Positions 26,417-34,775 of a stretch of DNA of 64,000 bases are shown piece by piece; positions within the stretch are counted from its first letter, which is position 1; each line of letters begins with the position of its first letter. A program made the position numbers and the translations under genes. The DNA lies in NCBI RefSeq assembly GCF_004296935.1, contig NZ_SCVH01000075.1, forward strand, positions 1-64,000. Direction: 5' to 3'. The notes below the pieces were generated by a model. It saw only the letters and a program-made list of their open reading frames with translations. It made no database searches and had not been told where the DNA came from. The stretch is from Reyranella sp. GTDB lineage: Bacteria; Pseudomonadota; Alphaproteobacteria; Reyranellales; Reyranellaceae.

Positions 26417-28345
26417 ATGCGGGACTTTACTCTGCGCGGCATGGCGTTGGGTGCGGTAATCACCGTGCTGTTCACCACCGCCAATGTCTATCTCGGACTG
26501 AAAGTCGGACTGACTTTTGCCACTTCCATCCCTGCGGCCGTCATCTCCATGGCCCTGCTCAGGCTTCTTGGGAACAGCAATATCCTCGAGAACAACATCG
26601 TGCAGACCATTGCTTCTGCAGCCGGAACGCTGGCGGCGATCATCTTCGTCCTGCCGGGACTGGTCATGATCGGTTGGTGGCAGGGCTTTCCGTACTGGAT
26701 GACAGCGGCCGCGTGCGCGATCGGCGGGATTCTAGGCGTCATGTATTCTATCCCCCTGCGGCGTGCTCTGGTGACGGGATCGGACCTACCTTATCCCGAA
26801 GGCGTGGCGGCGGCCGCGGTTTTGAAAGTCGGCTCGACATCTCAGGAAGGAGCGGAGGAGAACGCCCGCGGCCTTCGCGTCATCATTTGGGCTGGGCTGA
26901 TCTCCGCGGGGTTTGCCGTCCTGGCAGCCATGAAGTTGGTGGCGTCCCATGTGGCGGTTCGCTTCAAGGTCGGAAGTGCTGCGACCGGGCTTTCGGCGAG
27001 TTTCTCGATGGCACTGATCGGGATCGGACATCTGGTCGGGTTGTCTGTCGGCATTGCCATGCTTCTGGGAACCGCCCTCTGTTGGGCAATCCTGGTGCCT
27101 TATTTGACCGCACAGCGCGGCGTCACTGGGCCCGCCGACGAAGTCGTCTCGGCGATATTCGGCCAGGAGATCCGCTTCATCGGTGCTGGCACAATTGGCA
27201 TCGCCGCGATCTGGACCCTCTTGAAGATCTTGCAGCCCATCGTGAGCGGCGTGAAGGCTGCGATGGCCTCGGCGCAGGCGCGACGCGGCGGAGTGATGCT
27301 CGATGTCATCGAGCGCGACCTGCCGATCGGTATCGTCGGCGGCACCGTCGTCCTGTCGCTTCTGCCCATTGCTGCCTTACTGTGGTGGTTCGCCAAGAGC
27401 GGGCCCGTCGCGGACCATGCGGCGGTCGTGATCTCCGCGACGCTGGTCTATGTGGTGGTCGCCGGCGCGCTGGTCGCGGCGGTGTGCGGCTACATGGCTG
27501 GCCTTATCGGCGCGTCGAACAGTCCGATTTCGGGGGTTGGCATTCTTGCCATCCTCGGAGCCTCTTTGCTGCTCGTGCTCTACTTCGGGCAAGGCGGCGA
27601 TGCGTCCACGTCGCGAGCCCTGGTTGCCTATGCTCTATTCACTACCGCCCTCGTGTTCAGCATCGCGACCATTTCCAATGACAACCTTCAGGATCTCAAG
27701 ACCGGGCAACTGGTCGGCGCGACGCCATGGCGGCAGCAAGTGGCTCTGATCCTAGGCGTGGTATTCGGGTCCCTGGTCATCCCGCCGGTGCTCGACCTCC
27801 TGAATACCGCCTTTGGTTTCGCCGGAGCACCAGGTGCCGGTTCCCAGGCGCTCGCTGCCCCACAGGCGGCACTGATCTCGGCGTTGGCCACGGGCGTCCT
27901 GGGCGGCAGCCTCGATTGGACCCTGATCGGGGTGGGCTGCGGCATCGGCATGATCGTCATCCTGATCGACGAGGCGATGGGAAGGGCGGGCAAGACGCGC
28001 TTGCCGCCGCTGGGCGTCGGGATGGGGATCTATCTTCCGATGTCGATGACCTTGCTGATTCCGCTCGGCGCCGCGATCGGCTGGGCCTACGATCGGTGGT
28101 CGGATCGGCAGTCGCGACCTGAATTCGCAAAGCGCATGGGCGTTCTGGCCGCGACAGGTCTTATCGTCGGTGAAAGCCTTTTTGGTGTCGTCTTTGCCGG
28201 CGTCGTTGGCGCCACAGGGAGTGATGCGCCATTCAAGGTGGTCGGTGACAATTTCGCAAGCGTGGCGATGATCGCCTCGCCTGTCGTGTTTGTCTTGCTG
28301 ATCGTGCAACTGTATCATCGTACGATGCGGGCGGTTTCCGGCTAG
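26417..28345 (+). CDS. OPT-family oligopeptide/metal-chelate transporter
   Basis: A 642-residue, highly hydrophobic protein with about 15-16 transmembrane helices. It shows the family's LRGMALGAVITVLFTTANVYLGLK and GLTFATSIPAAVISMALLR at the N-terminus, SDLPYPEGVAAAAVLKVG, and a late MGIYLPMSMTLLIPLGAAIGW. OPT carriers import peptides or metal chelates by proton symport. The ATG at 26417 has GGGAAAG upstream and matches the family's N-terminus; a TTG 15 bases earlier is less likely. It appears to be a single-gene unit. Confidence 0.9.
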   Translation: MRDFTLRGMALGAVITVLFTTANVYLGLKVGLTFATSIPAAVISMALLRLLGNSNILENNIVQTIASAAGTLAAIIFVLPGLVMIGWWQGFPYWMTAAACAIGGILGVMYSIPLRRALVTGSDLPYPEGVAAAAVLKVGSTSQEGAEENARGLRVIIWAGLISAGFAVLAAMKLVASHVAVRFKVGSAATGLSASFSMALIGIGHLVGLSVGIAMLLGTALCWAILVPYLTAQRGVTGPADEVVSAIFGQEIRFIGAGTIGIAAIWTLLKILQPIVSGVKAAMASAQARRGGVMLDVIERDLPIGIVGGTVVLSLLPIAALLWWFAKSGPVADHAAVVISATLVYVVVAGALVAAVCGYMAGLIGASNSPISGVGILAILGASLLLVLYFGQGGDASTSRALVAYALFTTALVFSIATISNDNLQDLKTGQLVGATPWRQQVALILGVVFGSLVIPPVLDLLNTAFGFAGAPGAGSQALAAPQAALISALATGVLGGSLDWTLIGVGCGIGMIVILIDEAMGRAGKTRLPPLGVGMGIYLPMSMTLLIPLGAAIGWAYDRWSDRQSRPEFAKRMGVLAATGLIVGESLFGVVFAGVVGATGSDAPFKVVGDNFASVAMIASPVVFVLLIVQLYHRTMRAVSG

Positions 28346-28495
28346 GAGTTCTGGGCCCCGGGGGCACGCCGCGCCGTCGTCTGTCGGCAAGCCATGAACG
28401 ACCGTGAGAGCGAAGAGGCGACCGAACGCGTCCAGAACGGGCCGATTGCGCATTGCTTGCACGGTACTCCGGAAGTCCCTGCAATTGACGCAAAT

Positions 28496-28520
28496 GGCCG
28501 CCGCACCTAGTTTGGCGGCC
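28496..28520. promoter_or_regulatory. Inverted repeat in the lysS leader
   Basis: GGCCGCC and GGCGGCC form a perfect 7-base stem with an 11-base loop, 16 bases before the lysS ATG. No Shine-Dalgarno is visible after it. It could be a terminator of the preceding unit or a translation-control hairpin; there is no T run. Confidence 0.35.
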
Positions 28521-28536
28521 CCCAACTTGGTCAACC

Positions 28537-30138
28537 ATGTCCCAGATCGATCGTTCCCTCGCCGAAGCCGCGCGCGCGTGGCCCTTTGAAGAAGCCCGCA
28601 AGCTTGTCGCCCGCATCGGCGGCAAACCGCCGGCCAAGGGTTATGTGCTGTTCGAGACCGGCTACGGTCCGTCGGGCCTGCCGCACATCGGCACATTTGG
28701 CGAAGTCGTGCGCACCACGATGGTGCGCCAGGCGTTTCGTCGCCTGAGCGATGTGCCGGCGCGGCTGTTTTGCTTCTCCGACGACATGGACGGTCTGCGC
28801 AAAGTGCCGGACAACGTGCCAAATAGGGAAATGCTGGCGGCCCATCTCGGCAAGCCGCTGACGGCGGTGCCCGATCCCTTCAGCAACGAGCATCCGAGCT
28901 TCGGTGCCGCCAACAACGCCCGCCTGCGCGCTTTCCTCGATTCCTTTGGCTTCGAGTACGAGTTCCAGTCGGCGACCGAGTGGTACAAGTCGGGCCGCTT
29001 CGATCCGATGCTGCTCGCCATGCTGCGCCATTACGATGAGGTCCAGGCGGTGATGTTGCCGACCCTGGGCGAGGAGCGGCAGCAGACTTATTCGATCTTC
29101 CTGCCGATCTCGCCCAAGACCGGCCGCGTGCTGCAGGTGCCGGTGGTCAGGACCGACCCCGATGCCGGCACCATCGTCTATCGCGACGAGGACGGCTCGC
29201 TGGTCGAGACGCCCGTCACCGGCGGCAACGTCAAGCTGCAGTGGAAGGCCGACTGGGCCGGCCGCTGGTTCGCACTCGATGTCGACTACGAGATGTACGG
29301 CAAGGATCTCATTCCTTCGGCCGAACTCTCGGCAAAGATCGTCAGGATCCTGGGCGGCAAGCCGCCGGAGGGCTTCAACTACGAGCTCTTCCTCGACGAC
29401 CAGGGCCGCAAGATCTCCAAGTCCAAGGGCAACGGGCTCTCGGTCGAGGAGTGGCTGCGCTATGCGCCGCCCGAATCGCTGGCGCTCTACATGCAGCAGC
29501 AGCCCCGGCGCGCCAAGCGGCTCTACTTCGACGTGATCCCGCGCGCCATCGACGATTATCTCGCCGCGATCGAGAAGATGCCGGCCGAGGAGCCGGCGAA
29601 GGTGCTGGAGAATCCCGCCTGGCACATCCACGACGGCAAGGCGCCGGCCAATTCGGCAGCCGGTGTCAATTTCGGCATGCTGCTGAACTTGGCGAGCGTG
29701 GCGCACACCGACGACAAGGATGTGCTGTGGCAATACCTGCGGCGCTACGTGCCGGGTGCCACACCCGAGACCGCGCCCTACCTCGATCGCCTGCTGCAGG
29801 GCGCCGTGGCCTACTATCAGGACTTCGTGAAGTCCTCGAAGAAGTTCAGATTGCCCGTCGGCAAGGAACGCGCGGCGCTCCAGGATCTCGCCGACACGCT
29901 GCGCAAGATCCCCGAGGACGAAAGCGCGGAGTTCATCCAGCACGAGGTCTATGAGGCCGGCAAGCGCCACTTCGCCAAGGAAGAGCTGCGCCAGTGGTTC
30001 AAGGCGCTCTACGAGGTGCTTCTGGGCAGCGAGCAGGGGCCGCGCATGGGCGCCTTCATCAAGCTCTATGGCCGCGACAATGTCGTGTCGCTGATCGAGC
30101 GTGCGCTGGCCGGCGAGGATCTCGGCAAGGCGGCGTAA
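28537..30138 (+). CDS. lysS: Class I lysyl-tRNA synthetase
   Basis: A 533-residue class I LysRS, the archaeal type also standard in many alphaproteobacteria, unrelated to the class II bacterial enzyme. The signature [13 protein letters not shown] (HIGH-like, near 45) and KISKSKGNG (KMSKS-like, near 291) bind ATP; the C-terminus is the helical anticodon-binding part. It charges tRNA-Lys. Lys residues are numerous but otherwise composition is typical of the genome. The next gene starts 9 bases after its stop, so they share a transcript. Confidence 0.95.
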   Translation: MSQIDRSLAEAARAWPFEEARKLVARIGGKPPAKGYVLFETGYGPSGLPHIGTFGEVVRTTMVRQAFRRLSDVPARLFCFSDDMDGLRKVPDNVPNREMLAAHLGKPLTAVPDPFSNEHPSFGAANNARLRAFLDSFGFEYEFQSATEWYKSGRFDPMLLAMLRHYDEVQAVMLPTLGEERQQTYSIFLPISPKTGRVLQVPVVRTDPDAGTIVYRDEDGSLVETPVTGGNVKLQWKADWAGRWFALDVDYEMYGKDLIPSAELSAKIVRILGGKPPEGFNYELFLDDQGRKISKSKGNGLSVEEWLRYAPPESLALYMQQQPRRAKRLYFDVIPRAIDDYLAAIEKMPAEEPAKVLENPAWHIHDGKAPANSAAGVNFGMLLNLASVAHTDDKDVLWQYLRRYVPGATPETAPYLDRLLQGAVAYYQDFVKSSKKFRLPVGKERAALQDLADTLRKIPEDESAEFIQHEVYEAGKRHFAKEELRQWFKALYEVLLGSEQGPRMGAFIKLYGRDNVVSLIERALAGEDLGKAA

Positions 30139-30147
30139 GGAGGCGTC

Positions 30148-30807
30148 ATGAGCGACGGCGTCGTCTTCGATTATCTCAATCCCGATATCCCCAAAGGGCT
30201 GAAGACGCTCGACGTGCCGCTGGTCCGCGCCAATCGCGAGTCGATCAAGGGCTATGGCGAGATCGTGCGCGACCCCAAGAAGCACAGGATCGAGATCGTG
30301 CCGTGGCCGCTCAGCGGCTCGCGCAGGCTCGACGCCGGCACCGGCATCGAAGGCGGCACGACCGAGGGCATCTTCGCCTGCGAGTGGCGCGGCAACGAGC
30401 TGATCGGTCGCAACGAGGCGGTGGGCGGCCACTATGTCATCGGCTTTCGCGACCTGCCCGAAAAGGCGCTGCCCGGCGTGGCGCTGGCCCAGGACCGCGT
30501 GTTGCTGTGGCATTGCAACTACCACCCCGACGGCGGCCAGCTCTTCTGGCCGCTCGACGGCAAGCCCTTCGTCGTGCCGGTGGCCAAACCCGGCGACGAC
30601 CTCGAGCCCGAGTCGTTCGTGGCCTTCTGGTCCGATGGCAGCTTCGGCATCTACATCCATCCCGGCATCTGGCACGAGGGCGTCTTTCCGGTGACGCCGG
30701 CCGGCCGCTTCTTCGACAAGCAGGGCAAGGTGCATGCCCGGGTGAGCTGCGACCTCGCGCGCGAGTTCGGCGTCCTCCTGTCGGTGCCGCTGCCCCACGT
30801 AATCTAG
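30148..30807 (+). CDS. Ureidoglycolate lyase-like protein
   Basis: A 219-residue cupin-like protein resembling the ureidoglycolate lyase superfamily: VPLVRANRESIKGYGEIV near the start, then HYHPD-like NYHPDGGQLFWP, IYIHPGIWHEGVFPV, and a C-terminal KVHARVSCDLAREFGVLLSVPL. The authentic enzyme releases urea and glyoxylate in purine breakdown, but no other allantoin gene is near. Its position 9 bases after lysS is unexpected and may be fortuitous. The AGGAGG overlapping the stop-start junction is a good ribosome site. Confidence 0.72.
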   Translation: MSDGVVFDYLNPDIPKGLKTLDVPLVRANRESIKGYGEIVRDPKKHRIEIVPWPLSGSRRLDAGTGIEGGTTEGIFACEWRGNELIGRNEAVGGHYVIGFRDLPEKALPGVALAQDRVLLWHCNYHPDGGQLFWPLDGKPFVVPVAKPGDDLEPESFVAFWSDGSFGIYIHPGIWHEGVFPVTPAGRFFDKQGKVHARVSCDLAREFGVLLSVPLPHVI

Positions 30808-30813
30808 CAAAGC

Positions 30814-30825
30814 ATTCCGGAGAAT
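30814..30825. promoter_or_regulatory. Operator palindrome ATTCCGGAGAAT (1 of 3)
   Basis: The first of three 12-base elements of form ATTCCnnnGAAT upstream of the nitroreductase-marR operon. It is centred 33 bases from the second copy, about three helical turns. Confidence 0.6.
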
Positions 30826-30846
30826 ATTTTTTGCTTGCGCATAAAT

Positions 30847-30858
30847 ATTCCAACGAAT
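30847..30858. promoter_or_regulatory. Operator palindrome ATTCCAACGAAT (2 of 3)
   Basis: The second copy; its palindrome extends to ATATTC-CAAC-GAATAT. It covers the gap of a candidate promoter, TTGCTT (30831-30836) and GAATAT (30855-30860), so binding would block RNA polymerase. Confidence 0.62.
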
Positions 30859-30866
30859 ATAAGAAC

Positions 30867-30878
30867 ATTCCATAGAAT
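30867..30878. promoter_or_regulatory. Operator palindrome ATTCCATAGAAT (3 of 3)
   Basis: The third copy; its palindrome extends to AACATTC-CATA-GAATGTT (30864-30881). It lies 20 bases from copy 2, about two turns, and ends just before the nitroreductase ribosome site. The MarR protein encoded downstream is the likely ligand. Confidence 0.65.
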
Positions 30879-30893
30879 GTTATGGAGGATTCG

Positions 30894-32039
30894 ATGGCTC
30901 TTTCGCGCAAGGTTTTTCTCCGGATTCTGGGTGGCGGCATCGTGGTGGCGGCCGGGGCCGCGATTGCCGTCCCGCGGCTGGACGCCATGCCGGCCGTGGC
31001 CGTCGAGGGCTGGCGCGGACCCGGACCCGACGAGACCGATCCGCGGCGGCGGGCGCTCGCCTGGGCGCTGCTCGCGCCCAACCCGCACAATCTGCAATCC
31101 TGGGCGGTCGATCTCTCGCGGCCCGACGAGATCGTCCTCCACGTCGACGCCGCGCGGCTGCTGCCCCATACCGACCCGTTCTCGCGCCAGATCCTGATCG
31201 GCCACGGCTGCTTCCTCGAGATCCTCGCGATGGCCGCGGCGGCCGACGGCTACCGGACCGAGGTGACGCTCTTTCCCGACGGTCCCTGGAGCCTCGACAG
31301 ACCGGTTGCGCGCGTGACGTTCACCAGGCAACCGGGGATCGCCGTCGATCCGCTGTTCGCCGAAGTGCCGCGTCGACGCACGGTGAAGGGCAGGTTCGAG
31401 GCGCGCGCCCTCGATCCCGCGCACAAGGCAGCGTTGCTGGCCGGTCAGGCGGCATCGGGGTTGCCGCTCGTCCTCGTCGACGATGCGGAGAGCGTCGAGC
31501 GCCTGCGCGAACTGGCCGTCGCCGGCTCGGAGATGGAAATGAACACCCATCGCACCCACAAGGAGAGTATCGATGTGGCGCGCATCGGCGCGGCCGAGAT
31601 CGCCGCCCATCGTGACGGCATTTCGCTGAAAGGGCCGATGATCTGGGCGCTGCGCCATGCCGGCCAGATGACCCCGGCCAAGGCGATGACGCCGGGCACG
31701 CTCGCCTGGAACGGCGGCCGCGATTATGTGATGGCAGGCTACGCCAGCGCCCGCGCCTTCGGCTGGATCGCCAGCGGCGACAACGCGCGCGAGACGCAGA
31801 TCGCCGCCGGTCGCGCCTTCGTTCGCCTGCAGCTCGCGGCGTCGGCTCTGGGCGTGGCCCTTCAGCCGCACAGCCAGACGCTGCAGGAATATCCCGAGAT
31901 GGCCCCGCTGCGCGCGGCCATGCACAGGCAAACCGGCACGGCAGCGGGCGCCACGCTGCAGATGTTCTTCCGCCTGGGCTATGCTGGCGATCCCGGCCCG
32001 TCGCCCCGACGGGCGCTCAACAGTTTCGTGACCGCGTGA
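30894..32039 (+). CDS. Acg-type nitroreductase-fold protein, exported
   Basis: A 381-residue protein. The start at 30894 has GGAGG six bases upstream; an ATG 12 bases earlier lies on the site. The N-terminus (SRKVFLRILGGGIVVAAGAAIA) is an export or anchor signal with an SRK-type Tat-like motif. The rest resembles the Acg-like FMN nitroreductase family: WALLAPNPHNLQSW near 65, DPFSRQILIGHGCFLE, and a C-terminal LGVALQPHSQTLQEYPEM. Redox or xenobiotic detoxification is the family role. Its stop overlaps the marR start (GTGA), and three palindromes precede it. Confidence 0.82.
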   Translation: MALSRKVFLRILGGGIVVAAGAAIAVPRLDAMPAVAVEGWRGPGPDETDPRRRALAWALLAPNPHNLQSWAVDLSRPDEIVLHVDAARLLPHTDPFSRQILIGHGCFLEILAMAAAADGYRTEVTLFPDGPWSLDRPVARVTFTRQPGIAVDPLFAEVPRRRTVKGRFEARALDPAHKAALLAGQAASGLPLVLVDDAESVERLRELAVAGSEMEMNTHRTHKESIDVARIGAAEIAAHRDGISLKGPMIWALRHAGQMTPAKAMTPGTLAWNGGRDYVMAGYASARAFGWIASGDNARETQIAAGRAFVRLQLAASALGVALQPHSQTLQEYPEMAPLRAAMHRQTGTAAGATLQMFFRLGYAGDPGPSPRRALNSFVTA

Positions 32040-32494
32040 CCGAGCCGCCGCTTGCCTTCCGCATCGTCAACTGGATCGGCATCATCGACCAGCTGGCCTC
32101 GACCGATGCCAACCGGCTCCTGCGGCCGCTCGGCCTGCAGAAGCCGCAGTTCATCGTGCTGAACCATTTCAGCCATCGGCCGGACGAGACCAAGACCATC
32201 ACCTCGATCGCCCGCGCCCTGCAGCAGCCGCAGCCGGGCGTCACCAAGAACGTGCAGAAGCTGGTGGCCAAGGGCTGGCTGCGCGAGCGCGTCAACGGCG
32301 GCGATGGCCGCTCCAAGCTGCTCGCCCTCACGCCGGCCGGCCTCGCCAAGCATCGCGCCACGATCGCGGCTCTCATGCCGGGGCTGGCGCGCGCCTTCGC
32401 CGACTGGCCGGAGAAGGATCAGCGCACGCTGTTCGCGCTGCTCGACCGGCTCAAACTGTGGTTCGATTCCGACCGGGATCGGCCGCGGCCGTGA
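32036..32494 (+). CDS. MarR-family transcriptional regulator
   Basis: A 152-residue winged-helix repressor-type protein: LGLQKPQFIVLNHF, TSIARALQQPQPGVTKNVQKLVAKGWL (recognition helix region) and the wing RVNGGDGRSKLLALTPAG. The GTG start overlaps the nitroreductase stop by four bases, so it is co-translated. Autoregulation of the operon through the three ATTCCnnnGAAT sites is the simplest model. Its 3' end overlaps the convergent TetR gene by 44 bases. Confidence 0.88.
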   Translation: MTEPPLAFRIVNWIGIIDQLASTDANRLLRPLGLQKPQFIVLNHFSHRPDETKTITSIARALQQPQPGVTKNVQKLVAKGWLRERVNGGDGRSKLLALTPAGLAKHRATIAALMPGLARAFADWPEKDQRTLFALLDRLKLWFDSDRDRPRP

Positions 32495-33116
32495 TCGCGC
32501 CGAGATAGGCCACGGCCAGCCGCACGATCTCGTCCTCGAAGGCGCGACTGCGGAGGAAGGGTTGCTCCTCCAGCACCGCGGCACGGATGGCGCCGAGCGT
32601 CGCGCGCGACATCACGAACAGCTGCTCGCGCGACAGCGCCGGCAGGATCGGGTGCGCCCCGCTGCCGACCTCGGCGCCGGCGGCGGCGATGAACGAGGCC
32701 ACCGGCGCCATCAGCTCGATGCCGAGACCCTGCGCCAGGATCGCCTGCACCACCGCCTTGCGCGCCCGCTGCCGGCCGCGGAAGGCGTGGATGATCGTCC
32801 GCACCATGGCGCGCACGCGGCCCTCGAGCGAGGGATCGCTCTCGCCGCGGAGCGCGCGGCCGACGTCGGCCAGGGCCACTTCCATCTCCCGCCGCGCCAG
32901 CGCCAGCAACAGCGCGTTCTTGTCGGTGAAGTACTGGTAGAGCGTGCCGATGCTGACACCGGCGCGTTCGGCCACCGCATTGGTGGTGAAGGCGGCCAAT
33001 CCGCCCGCTTCCAGAATCTGAGCCGCCCCTTCCAGGATCGCCACCACGGTCTCGGCGGCGCGCGACTGGCGGGGAATTCTGCGTTTGATCTCAGGGGGTT
33101 GGCGGCGGGCGGCCAC
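32451..33116 (-). CDS. TetR-family regulator of the sterol desaturase gene
   Basis: A 221-residue regulator. GTG at 33116 has CGGAG 7 bases upstream and puts the DNA-binding domain close to the N-terminus; an ATG at 33176 lacks a site. The TetR helix-turn-helix is FTTNAVAERAGVSIGTLYQYFTDKNALL. The C-terminal ligand domain ends ITAAADPGRNRTTV. It is divergent from the desaturase gene with a palindrome between them, so it probably represses that gene and itself. Its 3' end overlaps marR by 44 bases. Confidence 0.86.
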   Translation of the reverse strand: MAARRQPPEIKRRIPRQSRAAETVVAILEGAAQILEAGGLAAFTTNAVAERAGVSIGTLYQYFTDKNALLLALARREMEVALADVGRALRGESDPSLEGRVRAMVRTIIHAFRGRQRARKAVVQAILAQGLGIELMAPVASFIAAAGAEVGSGAHPILPALSREQLFVMSRATLGAIRAAVLEEQPFLRSRAFEDEIVRLAVAYLGAITAAADPGRNRTTV

Positions 33117-33151
33117 AGCGATGCTCCGGCGGCAAAGGCGAGTACGGAAAC

Positions 33152-33166
33152 ATGAGCATCGCTCAT
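33152..33166. promoter_or_regulatory. Candidate TetR operator
   Basis: A perfect palindrome ATGAGC-ATC-GCTCAT in the gap between the divergent TetR and desaturase genes, 34 bases before the desaturase ATG. Length and placement fit a TetR-family half-site pair. Confidence 0.6.
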
Positions 33167-33200
33167 ATATTCCCATTCGGCAAAGACAAAGGAGTTCACC

Positions 33201-34100
33201 ATGGACAGCCTGGCCTTCCTCTATTTCGCCCTCCTGCCGATGGTGGTGGTCGCGGCCCTGGCCGAGGGTCTGTGGCTCGCGCGCAGCCGCACCGAAGCCT
33301 ACGACTGGAAGGCCTGGGCATGCTCGCTGGCCGACCTCGCCGGCCGCCGCCTGCTGGGGTTCATTCCCTATGGGCTGGCAGCACCCTGGCTCGACTGGGT
33401 GTGGCAGCACCGGCTGTTCACCCAGTCGCTCGACAGCGTCGGCTCGGTGCTGCTGCTCTTCATCGGGCTGGAATTCTTCTACTACTGGTACCACCGGACC
33501 GCGCACACCTCGCGCTGGTTCTGGGCGTCGCATTCGGTGCATCACTCGCCCAACCAGTTCAACCTCGCCGCCGCCTATCGCCTGGGCTGGTTCGGCCGCT
33601 TCACCGGCACCTCGCTCTTCTTCACGCCTCTCGTGCTGCTGGGCTTCACGCCGACGGCTGTGCTGACGGCGCTGTTCCTGAACCTGCTCTACCAGTTCTG
33701 GATCCATGCCGACTGGATCCCGAGGCTCGGTTGGCTGGAATATGTGCTCAACACGCCGTCGAGCCACCGCGTCCATCACGCGCGCAATCCCGAGTATCTC
33801 GACGCCAACTTCGGCGGCGTGCTGATCGTCTTCGACCGGCTGTTCGGCACCTATGTCGAGGAAAAGAAGGACGTGCCCTGCGATTTCGGGCTGGTCTCGC
33901 CGGTTGTCTCCTCGCGCAATCCGTTCGTCGTCAATGTCGGGCCGTGGATCGGCCTGGCGAAGGATCTCGCCTCGGCCCGCTCGCCGCGCGAGGTCTGGAT
34001 GTACCTGTTCGCGCCGCCGGGCTGGCGGCCGAATGGCGCCGGCCTCACCACGGCGGAGCTCAAGAAGCGGGGTTTATCGGTTCAGCCCGCTATGAGGTAG
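33201..34100 (+). CDS. Sterol desaturase family di-iron membrane oxygenase
   Basis: A 299-residue membrane protein of the fatty acid hydroxylase/sterol desaturase superfamily. The His boxes HRTAH (98-102), HSVHH (111-115) and HRVHH (189-193) bind the di-iron centre. Several transmembrane helices lie near 4-26, 80-95 and 135-170. Members hydroxylate or desaturate lipids or sterol-like compounds with O2. GGAG lies 6 bases before the ATG. A TetR regulator is divergent from it, and its 3' end overlaps a second, convergent TetR gene by 11 bases. Confidence 0.9.
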   Translation: MDSLAFLYFALLPMVVVAALAEGLWLARSRTEAYDWKAWACSLADLAGRRLLGFIPYGLAAPWLDWVWQHRLFTQSLDSVGSVLLLFIGLEFFYYWYHRTAHTSRWFWASHSVHHSPNQFNLAAAYRLGWFGRFTGTSLFFTPLVLLGFTPTAVLTALFLNLLYQFWIHADWIPRLGWLEYVLNTPSSHRVHHARNPEYLDANFGGVLIVFDRLFGTYVEEKKDVPCDFGLVSPVVSSRNPFVVNVGPWIGLAKDLASARSPREVWMYLFAPPGWRPNGAGLTTAELKKRGLSVQPAMR

Positions 34101-34713
34101 CGTCGCCCAGTGCCGCCATGAACACGCGCGCCAGCATGGGCACCGTTGTCGGATTGTCGAGCACGCCGGGATCGTGGGCCAGCGCTTCCCATACCGTGCC
34201 CTCGACGGCGGCCAGCGCCATGGCGAGCCGCGCCGCGTCGAGCATCGCGCCGGCGACGCCCGCGAACTTGGTTTGGAGGGCGGGGACGTAGACGCGCGCC
34301 TCTTCCAGGATCGCCTGGCGCCCCTGGACTTCCGGCAAGGTATCACGGAGCGCGAGCGAGAGGTCGAGGGTGCGCCGCTTCTCGGCAAGGAACACCGTCA
34401 TCGCCCGGCGCGACGCTTCGTCGAGATTGGTCACGCCCGCGAGATCGACGCCAACCACCGCGTCGAGGAAGGCGCGCGTACGCTGCCGCACGATTTCGAC
34501 GGCGATCGCTTCGCGGTTGGGAAAGTACTGATAGAGCGATCCGACCGACACGCCGGCCCGTTCGGCGACACGGGTGGTGGTGAGCCGGGCCCAGCCGTCG
34601 GTCCGAAGAATGCGAATCGCCGCCTCGACGATCGCCTCCACCGTGGCCGTGGAACGGTCCTGGGTCGGCTGTTTCCGTTGCTTTGGCGCACCTGCCAAGG
34701 GGCGATCTCCCAT
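34090..34713 (-). CDS. TetR-family transcriptional regulator
   Basis: A 207-residue TetR-type regulator. The helix-turn-helix is LTTTRVAERAGVSVGSLYQYFPNREAI (about 45-72), preceded by ATVEAIVEAAIRILRTDGWARLT. The C-terminal helices bind an unknown ligand. The start at 34713 (MGDRPLAG) is preferred over one 27 bases earlier. It is divergent from the SDR gene at 34776, its likely target, and its 3' end overlaps the desaturase gene by 11 bases. Confidence 0.86.
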   Translation of the reverse strand: MGDRPLAGAPKQRKQPTQDRSTATVEAIVEAAIRILRTDGWARLTTTRVAERAGVSVGSLYQYFPNREAIAVEIVRQRTRAFLDAVVGVDLAGVTNLDEASRRAMTVFLAEKRRTLDLSLALRDTLPEVQGRQAILEEARVYVPALQTKFAGVAGAMLDAARLAMALAAVEGTVWEALAHDPGVLDNPTTVPMLARVFMAALGDATS

Positions 34714-34775
34714 GCGAATGGACGGACTCCGAGGCGGCAACCATCTTCAGGACGTCGCTTATGGAGCCAATGCCG

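Noticed and set aside
28394-28510. 38-codon ORF before lysS (MNDRESEEATERV...)
   Set aside because: No ribosome site and no recognisable family; it could be a leader peptide but nothing supports it.
28531-30873. Long open frame on the minus strand opposite lysS and its neighbour
   Set aside because: It is antisense to a clear class I LysRS and has His/Arg/Gln-rich, featureless sequence typical of high-GC shadow frames.
33177-33779. Upstream extension of the TetR frame at 32451
   Set aside because: It lies opposite the desaturase coding region and adds charged, low-complexity sequence before the DNA-binding domain.
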